64,000 nt of DNA, from assembly GCF_963667685.1 (NCBI RefSeq), contig NZ_OY763932.1, positions 124,001 through 188,000 on the forward strand, read 5' to 3'. Both the position numbers and the translations under genes were made by a program. The stretch is from Maridesulfovibrio sp. GTDB taxonomy: Bacteria; Desulfobacterota; Desulfovibrionia; Desulfovibrionales; Desulfovibrionaceae. Below the pieces are notes generated by a model. It did not search any database. It was not told where the DNA came from and saw only the letters and a program-made list of their open reading frames with translations. Shown here in pieces: positions 1-7,720 of this stretch (its first letter is position 1; each line of letters begins with the position of its first letter).

Positions 1-1672
1 CCAGCGGAAGAGGCCTTCCGAAAGCAAAAACTGTCTCCTTTCCACCGGTAGTGAGAATATCATGCTGACGCACGAGCATAACTTTACGGATGCCGGATTT
101 AGGGACTACGCACAACCTCCCGGCAGACTCCACAACAATTCCCCTGAATGAAGTCAGGGCAACCGGAATATTGAGGACAATCCTGAGTCCTTTTCCCTTG
201 GGACTGGCTAGAATTATACTTCCGCCAAAAGATTCAATCTTATCACGGACAATAGCCATTCCCAAGCCACGTCCGGAAATATCTGTTATAATTTCACTGG
301 TCGACATACCGGAAATAAAAATAAGTTCCAGCGCGGAACGCCGGTCCATTTTTTCCGCTTCCTCGGCTGAAATCAGCCCCCGGCTAACTGCGACAGCCTT
401 CAACCGCTCCTGATTGATTCCCCGCCCATCGTCACTGTAAACAATTTTGACCACATCGCGGTCTGTCTTTGTAATGGAAAAATTAATACTTCCAGCCTGA
501 GATTTTCCTCTGGCTAGCCGCTCCTCATTGGGTTCTATTCCGTGGTCAATGGAATTTCTAATCATGTGCATTAGCGGATCATGAAGCATTTCAAGGATAC
601 GGCGGTCAATCCGAACATTTTCCCCGCTGACTTCAAGGCGGCACTCCTTACCCTGCTCCAGACTCAAATTACGGACCATATGCGGAAAAACTTCCAGCAA
701 AGAGGAAAATGGCAATAGCATTGAATCCTTAAAATCATTAAGCAAAGCATCAACCTTGGAAGTAAGATCCCACTCCGCTTTACGGGCTGAAGCATTCAGT
801 AATTCGATCTTTTTGGAAAAACCTTCCAAAAAATCCGTTATCTGCCCCTGCAGCTTTACCTCATCTTCGGACACTTCTGAAGTGAGTCCTTCACTATAGC
901 TGCTAAAAAGATTTAAAAAACTCTTGAAAGAATTACCTAATTCAGAAATTTCCCTGACCCTGTTTTTCTGAGAATTACGCGACGAAATCAATTCTTCGGT
1001 CTGCAAAAGCAGACCGGTCAGAGAAGAAGAACTGACCCTGACCGTATCGCCCATACCTGCTGACAAATGGGCATTATCACTTTTCTTGGATTCTAATCCC
1101 GACTCCTGCCGAGATTTTTGTTCGCGTTCATGTACTTCTGGTTGAACGGCATCGGATGAAGCAACAGCGCCCTGCTCTGCACCATAATTAGCAAGGTTAC
1201 TATTCTTTTTGACAGCAGCAGGACCAGGAACGGAATTATCGTCTTTCTCAATCTGAACGGGAGACTCAGTCATCTCCTTCATCCGCGAAATGGCAAGCAA
1301 CATCTGCGGGGAAGCAGAAGCATCAGCGGAATCATCCTCATCCCGCAAAAGGTCCTCCAAAATATCAAGCCAACCCAGCATGAGTGAACATGTTTTGGAA
1401 GAAGGGGTCAGCTCCTGTTTTTTCAGTACAGAGAAAAAAGATTCAAACGTCTGACAGAAATCTTCCACCAAGATCAAACCTACTGCCCTTGCAGCCCCCT
1501 TCAGGCTGTGCAGCTCGCGGTATGAGGACTCGACAACCAAAGCAAGATCTTCCCTGCTGCATCCTTTTTCCAAACGCATAAAATCCGAGGAAAGCACACG
1601 CATCCGGTCGGAGCTCTCTCCCCTGAACGCATTAAGCAGCCTCTGCTTCAGGTCACCACTGATCTTGGACAT
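1..1672 (-). CDS. CheA-type chemotaxis histidine kinase (partial, WspE-like position)
   Basis: This is the N-terminal 557 residues of a CheA-family kinase; the C-terminus lies beyond the window start. It opens with an HPt domain whose phosphorylated histidine is His55, in the motif ELHSLKGAARAVGL. A low-complexity acidic linker follows, then a dimerisation helix region and a HATPase domain with an N box (MIRNSIDHGIE), a G1 box (DDGRGIN) and a G2 box (GRGLGMAIV). The start of the CheW-like P5 domain is just visible. The start ATG at 1672 follows the upstream CheW gene by 27 bases. It should phosphorylate a response regulator under control of CheW-coupled receptors. A fused receiver, as in WspE, cannot be judged because the end is missing. 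The family is certain; membership of a Wsp-like pathway is inferred from gene order. Confidence 0.93.
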   Translation of the reverse strand, partial: MSKISGDLKQRLLNAFRGESSDRMRVLSSDFMRLEKGCSREDLALVVESSYRELHSLKGAARAVGLILVEDFCQTFESFFSVLKKQELTPSSKTCSLMLGWLDILEDLLRDEDDSADASASPQMLLAISRMKEMTESPVQIEKDDNSVPGPAAVKKNSNLANYGAEQGAVASSDAVQPEVHEREQKSRQESGLESKKSDNAHLSAGMGDTVRVSSSSLTGLLLQTEELISSRNSQKNRVREISELGNSFKSFLNLFSSYSEGLTSEVSEDEVKLQGQITDFLEGFSKKIELLNASARKAEWDLTSKVDALLNDFKDSMLLPFSSLLEVFPHMVRNLSLEQGKECRLEVSGENVRIDRRILEMLHDPLMHMIRNSIDHGIEPNEERLARGKSQAGSINFSITKTDRDVVKIVYSDDGRGINQERLKAVAVSRGLISAEEAEKMDRRSALELIFISGMSTSEIITDISGRGLGMAIVRDKIESFGGSIILASPKGKGLRIVLNIPVALTSFRGIVVESAGRLCVVPKSGIRKVMLVRQHDILTTGGKETVFAFGRPLPL

Positions 1673-1699
1673 ACCAACCCCCAGTATTCTCCTTAAAAA

Positions 1700-2266
1700 C
1701 TAACTGATGCTGCCCACAAACTCATTGACTATCAACGATTCATCATGCAAAAACGCCGACCCATCCAACACAATCCTTCTATCTCCGGTAATGCCGAGGC
1801 AATATTCAGAAATTCGGTCATCACCAGAAGGCAGACTCTTGATATCCGTATTCAAAATACGGTTGACTCCAATTATTTCATCAACTGCAAGGCAAAATTC
1901 AGCATCACCACTTGAAATCAGGACCACACCCGGATGTTCAGCTTCCAATCCATTCCGCATTCCCAAAAACTTGCAAAGATCTACAACAGCCCAAAGGTGA
2001 CCGCGAACACTTATTACCCCGAGGTGAAAATCAGGTGTGCAGGGTACTGCGACGATATCGTCCGGGATCAAGACCTCTTTTACAATAGAAGTCTCCAAAC
2101 AAAACACCTCCGGTCCCAAACGGAAAAACACATAATCACGGTCATTTTCACTTTTACATTCGGCAGAATCCAGATCAGAAACCTGCAAGGCCAGCTTCTC
2201 GGCCCGTTTACGCAGAAGCTCCTTGTCTCTTTCCTTTCTTATATAATCCAGTGTATTTCCTTCCAT
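1700..2266 (-). CDS. CheW-like scaffold protein (WspD-like position)
   Basis: This 188-residue protein has one CheW domain from about residue 45 to the end, recognisable by VFFRLGPEVFCLETSIVKEV and the later GVISVRGHLWAVVDL. CheW proteins couple receptors to CheA in the cytoplasm. The 40-residue N-terminal extension is charged and predicted helical. The gene lies between cheR (23 bases upstream) and cheA (27 bases downstream) on the same strand, so co-transcription is likely. A second, shorter CheW is encoded upstream of cheR. Two CheW genes flanking a TPR-containing CheR is the arrangement of wspB-C-D. Confidence 0.9.
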   Translation of the reverse strand: MEGNTLDYIRKERDKELLRKRAEKLALQVSDLDSAECKSENDRDYVFFRLGPEVFCLETSIVKEVLIPDDIVAVPCTPDFHLGVISVRGHLWAVVDLCKFLGMRNGLEAEHPGVVLISSGDAEFCLAVDEIIGVNRILNTDIKSLPSGDDRISEYCLGITGDRRIVLDGSAFLHDESLIVNEFVGSIS

Positions 2267-2289
2267 TCCTGCACCTCAGAAAAAATTCA

Positions 2290-3831
2290 CTAACCTATGC
2301 TGTCCCGCACCAATCGAACCATCTCCTGCAACCTTCCAGCTGTTCTGCTGTCGGAAAAGGGAACCTGTTCATCCTGATCCATTTTATCCAGTTCCTGCAA
2401 AGCAATCCTGAAATGCCTAAGGGCGGCATTCTTATCATTGCTCTCAAAATATATATTGCCAAGCAGCACATGCGCCATAATGAAACCGCTATCCAGAAAG
2501 ACAGCATTACGCATTTCGGAAACAGCCCGGTCCCGGGCTCCCTGCTGTAAAAAAATCTGCCCAAGCAAAAAATGCGAATGCGGATTAACACGGTCCAATT
2601 CAACCGCCCTTTCGCACCATATGCGGGCTTCATCAGTAAAACCGGAATCAACTTTTAATTCCGCAATACCAAGAAGAGCGGGCAGGCAGACACGGCGACT
2701 GTAATCTTGATCAATAAGCTTTTTATACACCTCTTCGGCCCCGGACAAATCACCCTTCCCTCGGAGCAAATGTGCCTGCTCAAGAAGTCTGCTGCCATCA
2801 GCCGCTTCTGTTGTTGTGATGCTTGTTGCAATATCTACAGGAGCAACCCCCGGGTCCGGCTCGCCCCCCTCCGTGCATTCTGTACTAAATGTATTTCCGG
2901 AAGGAAGATCAGCAGCCGGAGGGCAGTCGGAAAACGGCATAGGCGAGTCTTGGGCATCCAGACTAAAATCAGCAGAAAATGCCAGAGCCTTCGGCTTGTA
3001 ATGCTCGTTCTTCCTAAAAAAAAGAACATCTGTAATATTAACCGGCTCGAACCTGCCGTGAGATGTCAAAAGCGCCGATTCACTGGGCGTAACGATAAGC
3101 CATCCGCCGGGACTGAGACAATCCCAGAGTTTATCCAGTACTCCTTGCACCCCTTTTGGGGAAAAATACATAAGCACATTGCGGCAAAGAACTACGTCCA
3201 TATCTGCCAGCGAAGCAGGAACAGAAGCATCCATGAGATTCAACCGCGAAAGGTTGACCATATTTTTAATTGTGGAGTCAATGAGATATGAATTAGCCCC
3301 GACTTTCCTGAAAAAAACATCCCGAAATCCTTTATCTTCTGAGCGGAATGACCATCTGCGGTAACATCCTTCACGAGCCTTAATCAAAGCCCTGCTGTCG
3401 ATGTCAGTTCCAAAGATTTCAGCAGTTAATCCAGATCGCCGGCAGATCATAGCCAAAGTGTAGGGTTCTTCACCAGTGGCGCAGGCAGTGGACCAAATTC
3501 TTATGGCTCCGTTAATGCCGCGGCCTTTACCATTCAGTTTACGCAAAATTTCATATTCAAGGGCCTTCAGCGCTTTCGTATCACGGAAAAAAAAAGTCTC
3601 GCCAATGGTCAGGCTGTTAATAAACTGCTCAATATCCTGACTACGTGCTTCCGGGGAAATGATATAATCAAGGCTCTCTGCTGCTGTACTGAAAAATTTA
3701 TTTTCATTATGAAACCGGACCACAGCGCTACGCAGGTCGTTCCACCTTTCCATGGAAAAATCCAGTCCGTAATTCTGCCGGACCATATCCGCCAGTTTAC
3801 TTATCCTGTCATCAGTCAGGGCACTATTCAT
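2290..3831 (-). CDS. CheR-type chemoreceptor methyltransferase with C-terminal TPR region (WspC-like)
   Basis: This 513-residue protein joins a CheR methyltransferase (about residues 1-275) to a C-terminal tetratricopeptide region (about 345-490). The methyltransferase half shows the conserved GETFFFRD segment, the SAM-binding region IWSTACATGEEPYTLAM, and DVVLCRNVLMYF. CheR uses S-adenosylmethionine to methylate glutamates of chemoreceptors. TPR-bearing CheR proteins are typical of alternative systems such as WspC. The linker between domains is Pro/Ser/Thr-rich. The start ATG overlaps the end of the upstream CheW gene by 8 bases, indicating translational coupling. No receptor gene lies in the operon as far as the window shows. 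Confidence 0.92.
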   Translation of the reverse strand: MNSALTDDRISKLADMVRQNYGLDFSMERWNDLRSAVVRFHNENKFFSTAAESLDYIISPEARSQDIEQFINSLTIGETFFFRDTKALKALEYEILRKLNGKGRGINGAIRIWSTACATGEEPYTLAMICRRSGLTAEIFGTDIDSRALIKAREGCYRRWSFRSEDKGFRDVFFRKVGANSYLIDSTIKNMVNLSRLNLMDASVPASLADMDVVLCRNVLMYFSPKGVQGVLDKLWDCLSPGGWLIVTPSESALLTSHGRFEPVNITDVLFFRKNEHYKPKALAFSADFSLDAQDSPMPFSDCPPAADLPSGNTFSTECTEGGEPDPGVAPVDIATSITTTEAADGSRLLEQAHLLRGKGDLSGAEEVYKKLIDQDYSRRVCLPALLGIAELKVDSGFTDEARIWCERAVELDRVNPHSHFLLGQIFLQQGARDRAVSEMRNAVFLDSGFIMAHVLLGNIYFESNDKNAALRHFRIALQELDKMDQDEQVPFSDSRTAGRLQEMVRLVRDSIG

Positions 3832-4303
3832 TGACCGGGGACTCCTCTGACATTGCAGCCAGAGCGTTACTCAATGTTAGAAACTGCTCCGGATCAAGCA
3901 GCGCCCCCATATCCTGCACCAGCACCACATCAGCCCCCAATCCGGCAAAGGATTTCAAGAAGGAGACACCTGGCCAGACTTCATCTGCATTCTGCACTGA
4001 GTCAGGTTTGATCTCCAAAACATCACAGATTCCATCCGCAAGAAGTGCCATGCGCCGTCCATTTACAGAACTGAATATCAACCGATCACTTAGAATTACA
4101 TCGCGTTCCTCAGTCCCTAGCCTGCTGCGCAGGCCAAGCACCGGAACAATGTCACCGCCGTCATTGACTACACCGAGCACAGGGTCCGGAGCTTCCGGAA
4201 CGGGAGTGATCATGACAGCGCGCTCGACCCGGTCAACCATTACAGAAGGCAGGCCGAATCTAACGGCATCAACCTCAAAGATGATGTAATCATTGATTTT
4301 CAT
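3824..4303 (-). CDS. CheW-like scaffold protein (WspB-like position)
   Basis: This compact 159-residue single-domain CheW protein starts MKINDYIIFEVDAVRFGLP, with VVMVDRVERAV-like and GVVNDGGDIVPVLGL segments typical of the two-barrel CheW fold. It would link a receptor to the CheA encoded downstream. It overlaps cheR by 8 bases and starts 6 bases after the transglycosylase gene ends, so it sits inside the operon. It differs clearly from the second CheW at 1700-2266, which suggests distinct partners. Confidence 0.87.
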   Translation of the reverse strand: MKINDYIIFEVDAVRFGLPSVMVDRVERAVMITPVPEAPDPVLGVVNDGGDIVPVLGLRSRLGTEERDVILSDRLIFSSVNGRRMALLADGICDVLEIKPDSVQNADEVWPGVSFLKSFAGLGADVVLVQDMGALLDPEQFLTLSNALAAMSEESPVNE

Positions 4304-4309
4304 AAAGTA

Positions 4310-4912
4310 TCACTTCCCGGATCTAGCGGATTTTTCCATGAGCACATTATATTTTCTCATCACCTTAACAGCATATGCCCTTGCCCGTCCCGGCAGGTTA
4401 TTCGGAGAGCCGGTATGATAGGCCCCGATAGCCCGCCAGTTATAGCCGTAGCTGTCAAGGCAGTAACGCAGTATCCAAGCCCCAAGGCGCAGGTTTTCTT
4501 CCGGTTCAAGGGCCTCAGCAGGACTCAACTCGAATTTCCTGATCCAGTAGGAATTCACCTGCATCAAGCCTAAATCATAGCTCTTACCACGGTTTCTTTC
4601 AATTATGGCAAGAGCCTCCTCCCGGGAATCAGGATACACGCTCCGGCCTTCAATATTCAAGGCCCACGGATTGTATCTACTCTCATAATCAGCAATGGCA
4701 TTCAAAATCTCGGGCTGCAAAGAAAACTCTTCAGCAACTTGAGAAAACAGCGGACGCACCGGAATACGTTCCCGGTCAGCAACTTTCATGCGCTGCTGCA
4801 CTTCATGCCGCTCAGCAGGAGAGAATTCACGTCCTTCATCTGCCGGAATCATCGCACGAAACAAAATTCCCCCGCAAAGGATTACATAAAGTGCGATTAT
4901 AAATCTGGACAT
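4310..4912 (-). CDS. Lytic transglycosylase, SLT-domain, membrane-anchored or secreted
   Basis: This 200-residue protein has an N-terminal hydrophobic segment (residues 3-20), then a VirB1/IagB-like SLT domain from about 50 to 185. The catalytic glutamate is in ADYESRYNPWALN, followed by YDLGLMQVNSYW and the late AIGAYHTGSPNN motif. Such enzymes cleave peptidoglycan in the periplasm, often to let an envelope machine pass. The gene lies between the GGDEF/TPR gene (14 bases) and a cheW gene (6 bases), all on one strand. A muramidase inside a chemosensory operon is unusual and may link the signalling output to an envelope structure; that link is inference. Confidence 0.85.
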   Translation of the reverse strand: MSRFIIALYVILCGGILFRAMIPADEGREFSPAERHEVQQRMKVADRERIPVRPLFSQVAEEFSLQPEILNAIADYESRYNPWALNIEGRSVYPDSREEALAIIERNRGKSYDLGLMQVNSYWIRKFELSPAEALEPEENLRLGAWILRYCLDSYGYNWRAIGAYHTGSPNNLPGRARAYAVKVMRKYNVLMEKSARSGK

Positions 4913-4926
4913 GAAAGTTATGTTTC

Positions 4927-7362
4927 CTAAATTCTGGACCTGACTTGTTCGGCTTCGTCAAATTTATCCTGAACCTCCAAGGCATTAGCAAGCGTTTCCC
5001 AGAACTGCGGCTTACCGGGTTTAAGGGCTGCACTCTGGCGGGCAAGGACTTCGGCAACCTGTGGATCTTCACCGCGCTCAAGATAGATACGGGCCAGCAT
5101 GTTCATTGCTGAAGCATCATTATGGTTGGCGTTCAGAGCCTGATGCAAATATTCACGGGCCTTGTCCATATCACCGCGGACATATGAAATGCGGGCCAGA
5201 TGACGCATGGTCAGCGCATCCCCCCCCTTCAGCTTGGCCGCCTTCAGATAGTACCGCTCGGCTTCATCAAGCCCCTTGTCCTGTTCGGACAGCACCCCGA
5301 GACGCACAAGGGAGAATACATTTTCCGGTTCCAGCTCAAGGCATTTTTCATAGGCTTCACGCGCTTTACTCATGCTGCCCAGCATCTGACAGGTCCAACC
5401 GAGGTTGTATAAAGCCATAATGTTTTTGGGTGTGATGTCGAGAACTTCCTCAAACTGCTTGCGGGCCTGCTCCGGTTTGCCGACCTGAGCGTAGCAAATA
5501 CCAAGAGAGTTACGGGCAAGGATGTTATCGGAATCAGCCAGCAGTGCAAGACGAAACTCCTCAATTGCTCCGTAAATATCGCCATCGACATACAGGCGGT
5601 CAGCTGAAATATTCAGTGAAACCGAATCAAACTGGGCCACCATAGGTTTTTCCAGCATAAGTGAATGGTCTAGTCCCTTGCGGCAGTTCTCAAGAATTTC
5701 ACTACGTCGGAAATTAAGAAACGGAAATGAAGCCACTCCGGCTGCAAGTTCAATCTCAAAATCTTCCGAACATTCACGTACCAGCCGCAGAACTTTCTCC
5801 ATTACTCCGTCTGATTCCCCTTCCGGGAAAAAGTAGATAAGGCTGTTCAAGCTGTACCGTCCGCCCATGCAGGAGTCTTCAAAGAAAGTCTCTGCTCTTG
5901 AGGCCACTTTCTGGACCTGTGCGTCAGTCAGTTTCTGGAAATTACCACCCTGCTCGGCCGGGTTCATTGCCAGTCGCAGTACAGCAACGGAGAATTTATC
6001 AAGATTCTGGCGCTTACGGCTGTAGCGGCCGATAAATTCCTTATAACTATACAAACCGGTAACTATGTCCCTTTGCGGGGAAACATTGGCCTCAGGTCCG
6101 GCCTGAGCATCAAAAAAACTGTCTTTCTCGTTAAGAAGAGTCAACCGGTCGCCCTCGCTAACCGGCCATGCCGGATCACTCAAATGCAGGATTTCAGCGA
6201 AAGCAATATCCTCCTGCACTTCAATGATAACAACCTCGGCTTTGTACATAGTCGGATAGGTGCCTGAAATACGCTCATCCTCGGTAAGGCGGGCCTGTGT
6301 GCCGGACTGGTAATCCGGAGACCAGACCAAAAAACGCGCGCCCTCTCTGGCATCAACACTCTGCCCGATGGACAGAGCCAGACGCTGCAATGGCAGGACT
6401 TCAAGAACCTTAGCACCTTTCTGGAGAATATCGGAATAAGCAAAAATGCAGTTACGCCCGAAATCTTTAGCCGTAGCAACAGCCTTAGCCGCTTTACGCA
6501 TAAGGATACGGGCCTGCTCGTCAGCTGAACGTTTGAAATGCGGACCGGAAAGGGACTGTGGATAGTTGGCGTATCCGGCACTGACGCTGATCTTGATAAC
6601 ATCCCCGGTAACCGGATCTTTAACTGGAAAACTCTCCACCAAAGAACGCAACTCTTCTGCAAGCTTGGCACATGCTTTCGGCCTTCCGTCCGGGATCAGG
6701 AAAGCAAACTTGTCATCAAAAATTCGAGCACAAATCACTGACTCGGGCACCACCTCATTAATGCTGGCGGCAAGCTCTGAAATAATTAAATCACCCAAAC
6801 CGTAGCCATAGCGGTCATTGATGCGCTGAAAATAATCCAAATCAAGTACAACCACCCCGACAGATCCGCTAAAGGTAGGAATACCGGGATCTTTACACCC
6901 TCCAGTAGTAGGCATCATGCAGTTCTGGATTAGGTCCAGTTCTTTTTTCAGCTTGAACATGAAGTGATCACGGGTAGCCATCCCGGTCAGCCGATCCGTG
7001 ATGGAACTTTTATAAAGCAGAATTTTCTCAAGCGAACAGGAAGCCAGGGCTTCGAGATAAGGCGGCAAAGCCAAAGGTGCCTCCAGCTCGACACCTCTAG
7101 CTATGAAATAGCAGAGATCTCGCCCACGCAAACGCAGGGGAAGCATTAGCTGGGCCTCTTCCTCACTGTACCGGGCTTCAAGCTTAGACCTGAATTGACC
7201 TTTGGGCGGCTTTGGAAAATAGAGGCTGTACGACTCGAACGGCAGGAATTCCTGAATGAGGTCCTTAAGGGTATGCTCGTAGAGGATCAGATCCTGCGGG
7301 GAAAGACTTATTCCGGCGGTGAAAAGATTATCCTTATTCATAGGCAGGGACATACCTCGCAT
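4927..7362 (-). CDS. Tandem degenerate GGDEF protein with C-terminal TPR repeats
   Basis: This 811-residue cytoplasmic protein has an N-terminal region of about 110 residues (possibly GAF-like) and a GGDEF-fold domain (about 115-300) that keeps DRLTGMATRD and VVLDLDYFQRINDRYG. Its signature loop reads RIFDDKFAFL near residue 213, so GGDEF is replaced by FDDKF. A second GGDEF-like domain (about 425-560) is more eroded, with GRYSLNSLIYFF at the loop. At least five TPR units follow, from about 575 to the end. Loss of the signature predicts no diguanylate cyclase activity; the domains may bind nucleotide or serve as scaffolds. It is the first gene of the minus-strand chemosensory operon. In-frame ATGs exist at residues 4 and 8, so the start is uncertain by a few codons. 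Confidence 0.82.
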   Translation of the reverse strand: MRGMSLPMNKDNLFTAGISLSPQDLILYEHTLKDLIQEFLPFESYSLYFPKPPKGQFRSKLEARYSEEEAQLMLPLRLRGRDLCYFIARGVELEAPLALPPYLEALASCSLEKILLYKSSITDRLTGMATRDHFMFKLKKELDLIQNCMMPTTGGCKDPGIPTFSGSVGVVVLDLDYFQRINDRYGYGLGDLIISELAASINEVVPESVICARIFDDKFAFLIPDGRPKACAKLAEELRSLVESFPVKDPVTGDVIKISVSAGYANYPQSLSGPHFKRSADEQARILMRKAAKAVATAKDFGRNCIFAYSDILQKGAKVLEVLPLQRLALSIGQSVDAREGARFLVWSPDYQSGTQARLTEDERISGTYPTMYKAEVVIIEVQEDIAFAEILHLSDPAWPVSEGDRLTLLNEKDSFFDAQAGPEANVSPQRDIVTGLYSYKEFIGRYSRKRQNLDKFSVAVLRLAMNPAEQGGNFQKLTDAQVQKVASRAETFFEDSCMGGRYSLNSLIYFFPEGESDGVMEKVLRLVRECSEDFEIELAAGVASFPFLNFRRSEILENCRKGLDHSLMLEKPMVAQFDSVSLNISADRLYVDGDIYGAIEEFRLALLADSDNILARNSLGICYAQVGKPEQARKQFEEVLDITPKNIMALYNLGWTCQMLGSMSKAREAYEKCLELEPENVFSLVRLGVLSEQDKGLDEAERYYLKAAKLKGGDALTMRHLARISYVRGDMDKAREYLHQALNANHNDASAMNMLARIYLERGEDPQVAEVLARQSAALKPGKPQFWETLANALEVQDKFDEAEQVRSRI

Positions 7363-7634
7363 GAAGACTCAAGACAAGCGGGGAGTTACAGGCTGACATC
7401 ATAATTCACAAAAATAAAAGCCTTAAGTTTAATTTATTATTTACAATTTTAGCAAACTACATCTGTACTCTTCTACTTAAATGAAACTTATTATGCAACA
7501 CTAAGGCAAAACAAACACTTTTTTCCTTAACTCTAAAAATAAATATAAATAAAACCTAAGACTACGGTCACCAACGACTACCCCAGACAATAAAGACCCA
7601 ACTTTGTCTATTTTTTCACAAAAAAATAGAGATA

Positions 7635-7650
7635 TTGCACAGTATTTGCA
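7635..7650 (+). promoter_or_regulatory. Weak sigma-54-like promoter candidate
   Basis: The sequence TTGCACAGTATTTGCA has a -12 GC exactly 12 bases after the -24 position and resembles TTGGCAC-N5-TTGCA. One base of the nearly invariant -24 GG is T. It lies about 70 bases before the chosen start of the double sensor-domain gene. The rest of the 358-base divergent gap (7363-7720) is AT-rich, with no other clear element. Confidence 0.25.
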
Positions 7651-7720
7651 ATTTTACCCAATAGAATTCAAAAATGTAGTTTTATTTTTTACTTTATTGT
7701 TAACAAGAGAGCAACAGCGA

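Noticed and set aside
7604-7720. N-terminal extension of the double sensor-domain protein from a TTG
   Set aside because: It is AT-rich leader with no ribosome site. The ATG at 7721 gives a protein that begins at the first conserved-looking helix.
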